A stretch of 64,000 nucleotides of DNA from Burkholderiaceae bacterium (GCA_016790575.1 JAEUOU010000001.1:32110-96109); one strand, 5' to 3'; positions 46,017-55,594 are shown, numbered from the stretch's first letter. The notes: generated by a model from the sequence alone, not told the origin. Made by a program: numbers and translations.

Positions 46017-46774
46017 GCCACCATGAACTGTACGGACGCACGGACTCTGAACTGCTGTGGTTTCAGCGCCGCAGCTTTCTGAAGGCCGCTGCGGCCTGGA
46101 CCGCCGCCGGTGGCGCGGCGGGCGCCGTGGCCCAGTCGCGTGGCAATGTGGTTGAACTCACCGGAGAGGTGCAGGTCAATGGCAGCCGGCTGTTGCCGGA
46201 TCAGACGGTGCTGACCGGGGATCGCGTGGAAACCGGGCCGGGCGCCAACCTGGTCTTTGTGATCGGTAACGCGTCGTTCCTGGTGCGGCAGAACTCCCGC
46301 CTGGTGGTCGAGCGCGGCAGCAGCCTGAACGTGGCCAGCGTGCTGCGCCTGGTTACCGGCGCCGTCGCCAGCGTCTGGGGCAAAAGCGGCGCGCGGCAGA
46401 TCATCACCCCCACCATGACCGCCGGCATCCGCGGCACCGGCGTCTACACCGAGGTGTTTCCGCAGCAGAATCACCGCAGCTACTTCTGCAACTGCTACGG
46501 CGTTGTCGACATGAGTGCCGGTGCCGATGCGGTCACCAGCCGGGCAAGCTACCACCAGGCCTTCTGGGGCGAGCCCCAGCCCCGCAACGGCCGCATGCTC
46601 ACCCCGGCCAAAGCGATCAACCACACCGACGAAGAACTGGAATACCTCGCCCGCCTGGTCAACCAGCGCACCGCCTGGCAGATTGCCGGCAAGAAAGGGG
46701 TCAAGGACGGCAAAGGGTACATGGAAGAAAAGCCGGGCCAAGGGCACCCGGCCGATCGACCCGCCGGCAGTTGA
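46013..46774 (+). CDS. Tat-exported FecR domain-containing protein
   Basis: A 253-residue protein. A twin-arginine signal (WFQRRSFLKAAAAWTAAGGA) is followed by a FecR domain (GNVVELTGEVQVNGSRLLPD, then GDRVETGPGANLVFVIGNAS and ASFLVRQNSRLVVERG). The C-terminal half has two Cys in NHRSYFCNCYGVVD and a Lys/Gly-rich tail. FecR proteins normally pair with an ECF sigma factor and TonB receptor; none is here, so it probably acts in the envelope in another way. It overlaps the BPSS1780 gene. Confidence 0.8.
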   Translation: MSHHELYGRTDSELLWFQRRSFLKAAAAWTAAGGAAGAVAQSRGNVVELTGEVQVNGSRLLPDQTVLTGDRVETGPGANLVFVIGNASFLVRQNSRLVVERGSSLNVASVLRLVTGAVASVWGKSGARQIITPTMTAGIRGTGVYTEVFPQQNHRSYFCNCYGVVDMSAGADAVTSRASYHQAFWGEPQPRNGRMLTPAKAINHTDEELEYLARLVNQRTAWQIAGKKGVKDGKGYMEEKPGQGHPADRPAGS

Positions 46775-46797
46775 CCTGCCGCGCCCCGCAGCGGGCG

Positions 46798-46829
46798 AAA
46801 AAAAGCCGGCCTCGCGGCCGGCTTTTTTT
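46798..46829. terminator. Bidirectional intrinsic terminator
   Basis: GCCGGCC-TCGC-GGCCGGC flanked by A7 and T7. It lies between the convergent FecR gene (plus) and lipoprotein gene (minus) and can serve both. Confidence 0.9.
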
Positions 46830-46870
46830 CGTGGGAACCAGGCGCAAGCGCCCGGCCCCCGGGATGCCGA

Positions 46871-48598
46871 TCAGAGTGGGGCGCCACCCGTCGTGCACTG
46901 CAGGTTCGGGAAATTGAAGTTCACCGTCGTGGTCTGACCATTGGTCAGACTGATCGCCTGAGTCACCCACCGATTGGTGTAGCGGTTCCAGGCGTATGCG
47001 GTTCCGGAGACCGGCGACGACGGCAGGCTCTGGTTACCCAGCGTAATGGTCGCTGCTGCCGTGGTCGCTGCACCGGTCGGACGGTTGGCGGTACCACTGG
47101 TCCAGGTGCGGCCGTTATAGACATACACCATCGCGGGGCTGCCACGCAGACCACCGGTACCGTTGGCACAGGACTCGGTCACGTTGACCACGGCCGTGGC
47201 CGGCGGCGGCGGGGCGGGGATCGTCAGCGGAATCTGGGTTCCCGTCGAGCAGGTGCTGATGGGAGAAGACGTACCGCCAACCCGAACACCGGCACTGTTG
47301 AATACCGCAACATTCAGCTGGGAGCCGCCGGGCGAACGCAACAGGTTCTGCACGGAATCGGTCACATTTGACAAGGTGCGGCTGAAGTTCCAGCCATTGG
47401 CGCCGGTGATGACCACCCGCAGGGGTTGTGTATCCGTTCCACGGTTCAAGGTGAACGTTGTAGTACAGGAATTCTGGTAGTAGTCCAGATTCCACGACGA
47501 CAAGTGATTGGATTCAAACACCACTTCGAAGTTGGCCGGATCCACCGGGGTTTTCTCCCGGACCTTGCCCATTTTTTCGAATTTCCAGACCCCGGTCACC
47601 TCATCGAAGCTCCACACCGGGAAATCGTCCCCGGCGGCGATGGCGCCTCCGGCGGCATTGCGGGTGGATTTCGGCAGGGGGATCGTCAAGGTCAGCGGCT
47701 TGTCGAAGGTCTTGAGCGCATTGCCCGCCGAGTCCGTCATGTTGAACTGGGCAAAACCACCGGAAACGAAGGATCCGCCCGACGTGTTCGACGCACCGGA
47801 GCCGAGGTTGGCGGCAGGGCTGCCTGCCGGCACGTTGACGTTGGCGGCAAAACCACCGGGGAACGCCTCCAGGCTACCCTCGGTATTCGGCGAATAGGCG
47901 GTCACCGTGAGGCTGACCGTGCCAACCGGCGTGATCGGCTGTCCCTGCGCGTTCAGCGCCCGTGTTCCGGCCGGCACGCTGACACCGGCCGAACCGGTGT
48001 TGGTGGTGATGCCTTCTGTTGTGGAAATCTGGCGGTTCACCGACGCCACCTGGGTGGCATTGATCGCGCCACCCGTCGTCGACGCAACACCGGCAGCAAC
48101 GGCAACACCCACGGTGCTGCTGCTGTTGACCGCCGCAATATCGGCCGCCGTGCCGACCTTCACGATCGGAATCGTGACGTTGAGGTCGCCGGCGCGCGAA
48201 GTGGCCAGCGTGAATTGTTTGCCCGACTCGTTCCACCCCAGCAGGCGGTTTCCGGCAACAACGCTGAAGGACGTGGTTTCCGTCAGTTCGGCACCCAGGG
48301 CCAGCAGGCCGTTGGTCACCGTCAGGATACGCCCCTTGACGCTTTGGCCGGCGGCATCGACCACCTTGTCGGCATCGACCGCAGTCCCTTTGACTTCTAC
48401 CTGCAGCGTGTCGGTGATCGCCGCGCCGCTGAGTGCATTGGCCAGGACCAACTGGTAACGGAACGTGGAGGTCAGGTTGGCCGGAGCGGCAGTGGTAGGC
48501 ACCTGCTCGGTCGAGGGCGTTGACGACGAACTACACGCGGCCAGCACGGCCAGCGCAACGGCCCCGAGCGCGGCATGGGCCAAGTAAGACTTTTTCAT
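46871..48598 (-). CDS. Large secreted lipoprotein, unknown function
   Basis: A 575-residue protein with a lipoprotein signal (AVALAVLAACSSSS). After a Ser/Thr-rich linker it is mostly beta-strand with Gly/Ala/Thr-rich stretches. The middle VWSFDEVTGVWKFEKMGKVR followed by ESNHLSSWNLDYY resembles, from memory, the WxxDxxxGxW and hLSxxNxD blocks shared by FAM171/CILP-like proteins. The C-terminal part has paired Cys (YYQNSCTTTF, CSTGTQ, TESCANG, NLQCTTGG). GGG-type ribosome site precedes the ATG. Surface location is likely; no activity can be stated. Confidence 0.75.
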   Translation of the reverse strand: MKKSYLAHAALGAVALAVLAACSSSSTPSTEQVPTTAAPANLTSTFRYQLVLANALSGAAITDTLQVEVKGTAVDADKVVDAAGQSVKGRILTVTNGLLALGAELTETTSFSVVAGNRLLGWNESGKQFTLATSRAGDLNVTIPIVKVGTAADIAAVNSSSTVGVAVAAGVASTTGGAINATQVASVNRQISTTEGITTNTGSAGVSVPAGTRALNAQGQPITPVGTVSLTVTAYSPNTEGSLEAFPGGFAANVNVPAGSPAANLGSGASNTSGGSFVSGGFAQFNMTDSAGNALKTFDKPLTLTIPLPKSTRNAAGGAIAAGDDFPVWSFDEVTGVWKFEKMGKVREKTPVDPANFEVVFESNHLSSWNLDYYQNSCTTTFTLNRGTDTQPLRVVITGANGWNFSRTLSNVTDSVQNLLRSPGGSQLNVAVFNSAGVRVGGTSSPISTCSTGTQIPLTIPAPPPPATAVVNVTESCANGTGGLRGSPAMVYVYNGRTWTSGTANRPTGAATTAAATITLGNQSLPSSPVSGTAYAWNRYTNRWVTQAISLTNGQTTTVNFNFPNLQCTTGGAPL

Positions 48599-48749
48599 TA
48601 ATAAACCCTTTCAGACAAATGGAAGACGCCGCGCACGCGGGTTGACCCCATTCTTGCACGGGAAATTGACTGCATCAAGGGAAAAGTTTGCTTACATGTC
48701 GACCGGGGGCGACATCGGGGCCGGGGCACGGGCCGAGCGGGGCACGGCC

Positions 48750-48971
48750 TCAGGGACCGCCTTCGCGCCAAAGCCGAGCAAGCCAGTAGGCACCGGCGAC
48801 CACATTGCCCAGCGCCAACAAACCCAATACCACTCGACCAGCGGGTGCCGGATCGGCCACCTTGATGATCAGCACCAGCAGGGACGACAAGGCGTTGAAT
48901 GCCAGCACCAGCCAGAAAGCCGGCCGGTGCGGCCGCCAGAGGCGGCGCAGTGTGTCCGCAAGCGGGTTCAT
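48750..48971 (-). CDS. Small two-helix membrane protein coupled to uvrD
   Basis: A 73-residue protein starting MNPLADTLRRLWRPHRPAFW with two membrane helices (LVLAFNALSSLLVLIIKVA and VVLGLLALGNVVAGAYWLA). Its ATG overlaps the helicase stop as ATGA, which supports real translation. No family is recognised. An open frame continues upstream inside the helicase gene and should not be used. Confidence 0.65.
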   Translation of the reverse strand: MNPLADTLRRLWRPHRPAFWLVLAFNALSSLLVLIIKVADPAPAGRVVLGLLALGNVVAGAYWLARLWREGGP

Positions 48972-51379
48972 GGAATGGGGGTCAGCTTGGCCACCGACAG
49001 CGCCAGCCACTTGGTGCCGTGGCGCGGAAAACTCACCTGCGCCCGGGCGTCGTCGCCGGCGCCCTCCACCGCCAGCACCTTGCCTTCGCCGAACTTGGCA
49101 TGGAACACCGCGATGCCGGCCCGGATGCCGTGCGCGGGCTCGGCTTTTTGCGCCGGCACCGGCGGGCTCTTGAAGCTTTCGCTGTTCAGGCCGCTGTTGC
49201 CCCAGGCCGGCCGCGCGCCGCCGCGGTTGCCCCCCCAGGTTCCGCCCCCGCTGCCGTAACCGGCGCCATAACCGGCCGATCCGGTGCCGAAACCGGGGTT
49301 TTTCGGTGTGAGCCACTTGAGCGTCTCTTCGGGCAGCTCGTCAAAGAACCGGCTCTTCACGTTGTACCGGGTCTGGCCGTGTAGCAGCCGGGTCTGCGAG
49401 TGGCTGAGGTACAGCCGCTGGCGCGCGCGGGTGATGGCCACGTACATCAGGCGGCGCTCTTCCTCCAGCCCGTCGCGGTCGCTCATCGAGTTTTCGTGCG
49501 GGAACAGGCCTTCTTCCAGCCCGGTGATGAACACCGCGTCGAATTCCAGCCCCTTGCTGGCGTGCACCGTCATCAGCTGCACCGCGTCCTGCCCGGCCTG
49601 GGCCTGGTTGTCGCCGGCCTCCAGCGCCGCATGGGTCAGGAAGGCGGCCAGCGGCGACAGGGTTTCACCGGTCTCGGCGTCGGGCGCGAGCGCCTGCGCG
49701 AGAGCCTCGGGGGGGGCGTCCGGGTCCAGCCCCTGGCTGACCGGGCTTTGCGTCAGCGGCGCGCCCAGCTCGTCCACCGGCAGCGCCACCGCGTCACGGC
49801 CGAAACCTTCCTGGGTGACAAAACTTTCGGCGGCATTGACCAGTTCGTCCAGGTTTTCCAGCCGATCGGCGCCTTCCTTGTCGGCCTTGTAGTGGTCGAC
49901 CAGGCCGCTGTGCTCCAGCACCTGTTCGATGATCTCGCGCAGCGTCAGGCCCGCGGTCTGCTCCCGCAGCACGTCGATCTTCGCGACAAACGCGCCCAGG
50001 TTGGCGCCCGCCTTGCCAGGCACGGCGCTGACGGCGTCGTGCAGCGCGCAGCCGGTGTCGCGGGCGATGTCCTGCAGCTGCTCGATGCTGCGTGCGCCGA
50101 TGCCCCGCGGCGGAAAGTTCACCACCCGCAAAAAGCTGGTGTCGTCGCGCGGGTTCTCCAGCAGGCGCAGGTAGGCCAGCGCGTGCTTGATCTCGGCGCG
50201 CTCGAAAAAGCGCAGGCCGCCATACACCCGGTAGGGCACGCCGGCATTGAACAGCGCGGTTTCCATGGCCCGGCTCTGCGCGTTGCTGCGGTACAGCACG
50301 GCAATCTCGCTGCGCGCCAGGCCGTCGCCCTTGACCAGCTGGCGGATTTCGTCCACCAGCCACTGGGCCTCGGCCAGGTCGCTGGTGGCCTCGTACACCC
50401 GCACCGGCTCGCCCGCGCCCTGCGTGGTGCGCAGGTTCTTGCCCAGACGCCGGCTGTTGTGGCTGATCAGGGCATTGGCCGAATCCAGGATGTTGCTGTG
50501 GCTGCGGTAGTTCTGCTCCAGCTTGATCTGGTGCGCCACGGCAAATTCGCGCACGAAGTCGGCCATGTTGCCCACCCGCGCGCCGCGGAAGGCGTAGATG
50601 CTCTGGTCGTCGTCGCCCACGGCCATGATGGCGCCGCCGCCCTCGCCCGGCAGGCCGGCGATCATCTTGATCCACGCGTACTGCAGCCGGTTCGTGTCCT
50701 GGAATTCGTCGATCAGGATGTGGCGGAAGCGCCGCCGGTAGTGCTCGCGCACCGGGTCGTTGTCGCGCAGCAGCTCATAGCTGCGCAGCATCAGCTCGCC
50801 GAAATCCACCACGCCCTCGCGCTGGCACTGGGCCTCGTACAGCGCGTAGATCTCGACCTTCTTGCGGGTTTCTTCGTCGCGCGCCTGCACTTCGGCCGGG
50901 CGCAGGCCGTCTTCCTTGTTGCCGGCGATGAACCACTGCAGCTGCTTGGGCGGGAAGCGCTCTTCGTCGACATTGAACTGCTTGCACAGGCGCTTGATGG
51001 CCGAGAGCTGGTCCTGGGTGTCCAGAATCTGGAACGCCTGGGGCAGATCGGCCAGCTTGTGGTGGGCGCGCAGGAAGCGGTTGCACAGGCCGTGAAAGGT
51101 GCCGATCCACATGCCGCGGGCGTTGACCGGCAGCATGCCGCCCAGGCGGGTGAGCATTTCCCTGGCCGCCTTGTTGGTGAAGGTCACCGCCAGCACACCA
51201 CCGGGCGAGACCTGTCCGGTCTGCAGCAGCCAGGCGATGCGGGTGGTGAGCACACGGGTTTTGCCCGAACCCGCCCCAGCCAATATCAGGGCATGCTCCG
51301 CAGGCAGTGTGACGGCCTGGTGTTGTTCCGGGTTGAGCGACTGTAAGAGCGGCGAGCCGACCGCGACATCTGAAATCAT
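48968..51379 (-). CDS. uvrD: UvrD/PcrA-type DNA helicase
   Basis: An 803-residue superfamily 1A helicase for nucleotide-excision and mismatch repair. Motifs: Q motif LNPEQHQAV, Walker A ILAGAGSGKTRVLTTRIAWL, Ia VTFTNKAAREM, II HILIDEFQDTNRLQY, III VGDDDQSIYAFRGA, IV EQNYRSHSNIL, V VQLMTVHASKGLEFDAVFI, VI YVAITRARQRLYL. A Gly-rich linker (SAGYGAGYGSGGGTWGG) precedes the C-terminal Tudor-like domain (GIAVFHAKFGEGKVLAVEGA). ATG 51379 is the conserved start. Confidence 0.95.
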   Translation of the reverse strand: MISDVAVGSPLLQSLNPEQHQAVTLPAEHALILAGAGSGKTRVLTTRIAWLLQTGQVSPGGVLAVTFTNKAAREMLTRLGGMLPVNARGMWIGTFHGLCNRFLRAHHKLADLPQAFQILDTQDQLSAIKRLCKQFNVDEERFPPKQLQWFIAGNKEDGLRPAEVQARDEETRKKVEIYALYEAQCQREGVVDFGELMLRSYELLRDNDPVREHYRRRFRHILIDEFQDTNRLQYAWIKMIAGLPGEGGGAIMAVGDDDQSIYAFRGARVGNMADFVREFAVAHQIKLEQNYRSHSNILDSANALISHNSRRLGKNLRTTQGAGEPVRVYEATSDLAEAQWLVDEIRQLVKGDGLARSEIAVLYRSNAQSRAMETALFNAGVPYRVYGGLRFFERAEIKHALAYLRLLENPRDDTSFLRVVNFPPRGIGARSIEQLQDIARDTGCALHDAVSAVPGKAGANLGAFVAKIDVLREQTAGLTLREIIEQVLEHSGLVDHYKADKEGADRLENLDELVNAAESFVTQEGFGRDAVALPVDELGAPLTQSPVSQGLDPDAPPEALAQALAPDAETGETLSPLAAFLTHAALEAGDNQAQAGQDAVQLMTVHASKGLEFDAVFITGLEEGLFPHENSMSDRDGLEEERRLMYVAITRARQRLYLSHSQTRLLHGQTRYNVKSRFFDELPEETLKWLTPKNPGFGTGSAGYGAGYGSGGGTWGGNRGGARPAWGNSGLNSESFKSPPVPAQKAEPAHGIRAGIAVFHAKFGEGKVLAVEGAGDDARAQVSFPRHGTKWLALSVAKLTPIP

Positions 51380-51400
51380 TGCTGCATTGTAGAAAGCACC

Positions 51401-52162
51401 ATGTCCCGATCTCCGCTCCTCCCCTCTTGCCCCGGTTCTGGGCAATACCCATCGCGCGGCGTTCGCATAGCCGCGGCGGCCCGAACCGTCACGGCGGCGC
51501 TTCTGGTCCTGCTGCCAGCGCTTGCCCCGGCCCAATCGGTCTGCACCAACGAAGGCCAGCCCGTAGCCGGCCGATGGCTCGAACGCTTCGTCTCAGCCGA
51601 TTGCGCCGATTGCTGGACGGATCCTTCGACACCCGCCGCAGGGCATGAGACGCAGGTTCTGGACTGGGTGGTGCCCGGAATCCAGGGCGACGACGCGCCC
51701 CTGTCGGCCGTGGCGCGCCGAGAAGCATTGGAGCGCCTGGAGGCGCTGCGACTCGATCGACCGCCGCGCACCACCACCCAGTCCGCGACATTGCCCCGCA
51801 GACCGGTGCCGACGCTGCGGATCGCACGAGGGCCCGCCCTCAATGGTTACATCGGAATCGGCCTGCGGATCGGCCCCGTCCCCCTGGCTCTGGAAGGAGC
51901 CCAGATTGCCATTGCGTTGATTGAAACACTGCCCGCGGGCACCGAAGGCAGCCCGGTGGCCAGAAATCTGGTCAGGAATGTGCACTACCCAGCGTGGAAA
52001 GGTCACTTCTCGCTATCAAAAACGAAAAAATCGGTTTTCTCCGAAACCCGAACCATGAACATTCCCGAAGGCGCGCAGCCCGACCGCTTGCAGTTGGTGG
52101 CCTGGGTCTGGGATCGTCACGGGCAGGTTATCGCGGCGTACCAAACCGCCTGCCGGGACTGA
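51401..52162 (+). CDS. Secreted hypothetical protein with CxxC, interrupted by a dispersed repeat
   Basis: A 253-residue protein with an N-terminal export signal (TVTAALLVLLPALAPAQS) and a thioredoxin-like RFVSADCADCWTDPSTPA at the start of the mature part; the middle has LDWVVPGIQGDDAPLS. It is reminiscent of extracytoplasmic thiol proteins but no family is assigned. Near the C-terminus one copy of the 36-bp element plus A-rich flank is translated as VHYPAWKGHFSLSKTKKS. The reading frame survives and ends RLQLVAWVWDRHGQVIAAYQ then TACRD, which looks like the original end. Confidence 0.7.
   Translation: MSRSPLLPSCPGSGQYPSRGVRIAAAARTVTAALLVLLPALAPAQSVCTNEGQPVAGRWLERFVSADCADCWTDPSTPAAGHETQVLDWVVPGIQGDDAPLSAVARREALERLEALRLDRPPRTTTQSATLPRRPVPTLRIARGPALNGYIGIGLRIGPVPLALEGAQIAIALIETLPAGTEGSPVARNLVRNVHYPAWKGHFSLSKTKKSVFSETRTMNIPEGAQPDRLQLVAWVWDRHGQVIAAYQTACRD
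51982..52016 (-). repeat. 36-bp dispersed element, copy 8 (inside a CDS)
   Basis: On the minus strand: ATAGC, GAGAAGT, GACC, TTTCCACGC, TGGGTAGTGC. It is intact at nearly all consensus positions but lies in frame within the gene 51401-52162. Confidence 0.8.
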
Positions 52163-52192
52163 ATCACCGCCCGGGCGCAGGATAATCCGGGT

Positions 52193-53518
52193 ATGAATAC
52201 CCAAGCAGCACCTATTGATCGCAATCTTGCAGCTTTGCAGTCCGCTCGTCTTGCGCTGCATGAAAATCGTCTTCGCGACGCCGCCGAAACACTCAACGCC
52301 GCACGCAAGAAGTTCCCGCGCGATCCTCGGGTCTGGCTGCTCGCGGCGCTGCTGGCCGAAAAAAGCGGCCGCACCGACGAAGCCGTCCGCGCCCTGGAAA
52401 CCGCCAATCAGATGGCGCCTGACTGGGCACCCGGCCTTCTGGAACTGGCACTGCTGCACGCGCGTCTGGATCAGAGCGAGAAATCCATCGCGCTGGCCCG
52501 CAAAGTCCACGCACTGGAACCTGCGAACCCGATCGTGCTGGGTGGTGTGGTGGACATTGCCCGCAGGGCGCGCGACTACAGCCTCTCGGTTCAATGGCTG
52601 AACGAAGCCCTGGCACTGACGCCGTCAAACCCGCAGTTGCTTGACATGCTGGCCCACGACTACCAGGTTTTGGGCCGGTTTGAAGACAGCTTGTCGGCGC
52701 TCAACCAGCTTGCCACGGTGACCGAGAACGGTTCCCGGGCCTTGCTGGGCCGTGCCCGACTGCTGATCGAAATGGGCCGGGGTGGCGACGCGCTGGAGGA
52801 CTTGCGTGTTCTGCAGCAGCGCGAACCCGATCAACCCACCTATGCCTACCTCCAGGCGCTGGCCCGCGGCGAAACACCGCCGCAGCTTCCGCCCGGCATG
52901 GTGGAGCAGGTTTTCAACGGCATGGCAGCGGTCTTCGACGAGCATCTGGTGCGGGGGCTGGGCTACCAGCTCCCGCGCATGGTTGCCGACAGGATCCTCG
53001 CAGAGCACCCCGACAGGCGCATCAACGTGCTGGACCTCGGTTGCGGCACCGGATTGCTGGGAGCTTGCCTGGGCCGCCTCTCCGGCGCGCTGGTCGGCGT
53101 GGACCTGTCAGAAAAAATGGTCGACCAGGCAGCACGGCATGGCGTCTACAACAAGTTTCACCTGGTCAGCGTCCAGGACGCCTTGACGTCAACCCCCGAC
53201 GGCCTGTACGACGTGCTCGCCGCACTCGATGTACTGATTTACATCGGCGACCTGGAATCCATTTTTCCCCATGCGCTGCGGCTGCTCAAGCCAGGCGGCA
53301 CGTTCTACTTCTCGATCGAAACCGCTGCCGCTGATGCGGCGGCCAACTACCAGCTGCTGCCGGCACAGCGCTACGCCCATCGGGCCGACTACGTGATGGG
53401 ACTGGTCGAGGCGGCCGGTTTCGTCGTTGAATCGCAACCCGTCACTTTGCGCAAGGAGCGCGGCGAACCAATCGCCGGGCTGCTGGTGCGGGCCCAGCGC
53501 CCCGCCGTTCATCACTGA
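52193..53518 (+). CDS. TPR-containing SAM-dependent methyltransferase
   Basis: A 441-residue cytoplasmic protein. Residues about 1-220 are helical TPR-like repeats (ALHENRLRDAAETLNAARKK, WLLAALLAEKSGRTDEAVRA and similar). The C-terminal methyltransferase has motif I NVLDLGCGTGLLGACLGRL, LVGVDLSEKMVDQA and VLAALDVLIYIGDL, then PGGTFYFSIETA. The pattern fits NodS/trans-aconitate-type methyltransferases fused to TPRs; the substrate is unknown. It lies 30 bases after the repeat-bearing gene. Confidence 0.85.
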   Translation: MNTQAAPIDRNLAALQSARLALHENRLRDAAETLNAARKKFPRDPRVWLLAALLAEKSGRTDEAVRALETANQMAPDWAPGLLELALLHARLDQSEKSIALARKVHALEPANPIVLGGVVDIARRARDYSLSVQWLNEALALTPSNPQLLDMLAHDYQVLGRFEDSLSALNQLATVTENGSRALLGRARLLIEMGRGGDALEDLRVLQQREPDQPTYAYLQALARGETPPQLPPGMVEQVFNGMAAVFDEHLVRGLGYQLPRMVADRILAEHPDRRINVLDLGCGTGLLGACLGRLSGALVGVDLSEKMVDQAARHGVYNKFHLVSVQDALTSTPDGLYDVLAALDVLIYIGDLESIFPHALRLLKPGGTFYFSIETAAADAAANYQLLPAQRYAHRADYVMGLVEAAGFVVESQPVTLRKERGEPIAGLLVRAQRPAVHH

Positions 53519-53597
53519 GCGGGAGCGATTCGGCCGCCATCAATTTGTCACAGGGGATCGGCAGGATAGGGGCTCCCTCCCATCCCGTCCGATTCCC

Positions 53598-55436
53598 ATG
53601 AAACTCCGTCGTTCCCCGCCCTTGCTCGCCGTACTTGCCGCCGCTGTGCTGCTGACCGCCTGTTTCGGCGATGATGAGCCTGTCTTCCCGCCGGTTGCCG
53701 TGACACTGGCGCACATCAACGATCACCATTCCCAGCTGGACCCCTTCGCCAACACCGAGTTGCAGCTTGGCGGTGTGGCAACCCAGGTCGATCTCGGCGG
53801 CTTCGCGCGGGTCACTGCCGCGTTCCGGCGTTACGACGGCCGCAGCGACGTCATCAAGCTGCACGCTGGCGACGCCATCACGGGCTCCCTCTACTACACC
53901 TTGTTCAAAGGTGCTGCCGACGCCGCCCTGATGAACACCGTCTGTTTCGATGCCTTCGCGGTGGGGAATCACGAGTTCGACGACGGCGACGCAGGCCTGC
54001 GAACTTTTGTCGACGAGCTGCACAAGGGCGCTTGCAAGACGCCCATCCTGTCGGCCAACATTGCGCCGGCCGCCGGCACACCCATGAGCGGCCGGATTGC
54101 GCCGTCGACCGTCAAGACGGTCAACGGGGTCCGCATCGGCATCGTGGGCCTGACCATCAAAGGCAAGACTACCAATTCGTCCCGGCCCCTGGCAAGTACG
54201 GTGTTCGAAGACGAAGTGACGGCAGCGCAAACCGCCATTGACGCGCTGAAGAGGCAAGAGATTCGCCACATTGTGCTGCTCAGCCACCAGGGTTATGAAG
54301 CCGACAAGGCCATTGCCGCGCGGCTGACCGATGTCGACGCCATCATCGGTGGCGATTCGCACAGCTTGCTGGGTGACTTCAGCGCCCAGGGACTCAGCAG
54401 TTCAGGCCCCTACCCCACCCGTGTTGTCAACAAAGACGGCAAAACGGTGTGTATCGGCCAAGCGTGGGAATATGCCAAAGCCATCGGCGAGATGGCAATT
54501 CAGTTCAACGACCGTGGCGAAGTGGCATCCTGCACCGGCCAGGCGTCCTTGCTGCTGGGCAGCAGTTTCAAGCGCAAGAATGCCGCCGGCGCATGGACGA
54601 CTTTGCCCGAGGCGGATCGCCAGGGGCTGCTGGCCAGCCTGTCCACGGCGGGCAACCTGAATGTGATGGAGCCCGACACCGCGGCAGCGGCCCAGCTGGC
54701 CAACTTTTCCGGCCAGGTGGAGTCCCGCAAAGCCGAGGTGATCGGTAGCGCGGCCGAAGCCCTGTGTCTGGTGCGGGTGCCCGGCGAATCGACCAACCGC
54801 AGCGCAGGTGTTGCGGGGTGCGAGGCGGCCAATACCCTCGCCCGCGGCAGCGACGCCGCTCAGGTGGTTGCCGAGGCCTTCCTCGCCGGCAGCCTGGCGG
54901 CCGATGTTGCGATCCAGAACGCCGGGGGCGTGCGCGTGGCGCTCCCGGCGGGGCCGCTGAGCATGAACAGCGCGTTCACGCTGCTGCCCTTCACGAACGT
55001 CCTGGTCGAACTCAAGCTCACCGGCTCCCAGATCGCCGCCGTACTGGAAGATGCGGTCGCCAATCACCTGGACAATGGCCAAAGCAACGGCTCCCATCCC
55101 TACGCCGCAGGCCTGCGCTGGAGTCTGGACCTGAGCAAACCCAAGGGTCAGCGCTTTTCGAATCTGCAGGTGCGCAGCCGCACCGCTGGCACCTGGAGCG
55201 CCCTGGAGCCAGCCCGGACCTACACGGTCGCCACGAACGACTTCATCGCCAGCGGCAAAGACGGCTACACCACCTTCGGCACCGTTTTCGCAGCGGGCAA
55301 CTATGTCAACAATTACCTGCTCTATTCCCAGACCTTTGTGGACTATGTGAAGGTGCGCTCCACCATCCGCCGCCCTTCCGCCGCCGACTACTCGCACCAA
55401 TCGGTGCGTACCGCCGCGGGCGTCACCTTGCCCTGA
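53598..55436 (+). CDS. Bifunctional metallophosphatase/5'-nucleotidase lipoprotein
   Basis: A 612-residue lipoprotein (lipobox VLLTACFG). The N-terminal calcineurin-like domain has [47 protein letters not shown] and [16 protein letters not shown] followed by DAIIGGDSH. The C-terminal nucleotidase domain has [18 protein letters not shown] and [17 protein letters not shown]. It hydrolyses nucleotides or NAD in the periplasm to supply nucleosides. The GMP reductase downstream is separated by a terminator. Confidence 0.93.
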   Translation: MKLRRSPPLLAVLAAAVLLTACFGDDEPVFPPVAVTLAHINDHHSQLDPFANTELQLGGVATQVDLGGFARVTAAFRRYDGRSDVIKLHAGDAITGSLYYTLFKGAADAALMNTVCFDAFAVGNHEFDDGDAGLRTFVDELHKGACKTPILSANIAPAAGTPMSGRIAPSTVKTVNGVRIGIVGLTIKGKTTNSSRPLASTVFEDEVTAAQTAIDALKRQEIRHIVLLSHQGYEADKAIAARLTDVDAIIGGDSHSLLGDFSAQGLSSSGPYPTRVVNKDGKTVCIGQAWEYAKAIGEMAIQFNDRGEVASCTGQASLLLGSSFKRKNAAGAWTTLPEADRQGLLASLSTAGNLNVMEPDTAAAAQLANFSGQVESRKAEVIGSAAEALCLVRVPGESTNRSAGVAGCEAANTLARGSDAAQVVAEAFLAGSLAADVAIQNAGGVRVALPAGPLSMNSAFTLLPFTNVLVELKLTGSQIAAVLEDAVANHLDNGQSNGSHPYAAGLRWSLDLSKPKGQRFSNLQVRSRTAGTWSALEPARTYTVATNDFIASGKDGYTTFGTVFAAGNYVNNYLLYSQTFVDYVKVRSTIRRPSAADYSHQSVRTAAGVTLP

Positions 55437-55471
55437 GCGCACGGGTCGTCCCAAAGCCGGTAGAATCAGTC

Positions 55472-55504
55472 ACCGGGCCCAAGTTTCTTGCGCCCGGTTT
55501 TTTT
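55472..55504 (+). terminator. Intrinsic terminator after the nucleotidase gene
   Basis: ACCGGGC, a 13-base loop, GCCCGGT followed by T7. It is 36 bases after the nucleotidase stop and about 90 bases before guaC. Confidence 0.85.
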
Positions 55505-55594
55505 CTGCCTTTGGCGCCGGCCGGGGCAGCGAAAGCCGGTCTCAAGCCAAGCGCTCACTCGTTCTGCAACGACTTCTCCGGAGCTTGGTTTTTC

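Noticed and set aside
51438..51455. GCAATACCCATCG as a further fragment of the 36-bp element
   Set aside because: Only about 13 bases match the right end and the rest diverges; chance cannot be excluded.
54764..55594. Upstream extension of the guaC frame
   Set aside because: It crosses the nucleotidase gene and a strong terminator; the GMP reductase start motif is at 55595.
55505..55594. Possible riboswitch in the guaC leader
   Set aside because: I could not find the conserved core of any purine-type or other riboswitch; the only clear fold is the upstream terminator.
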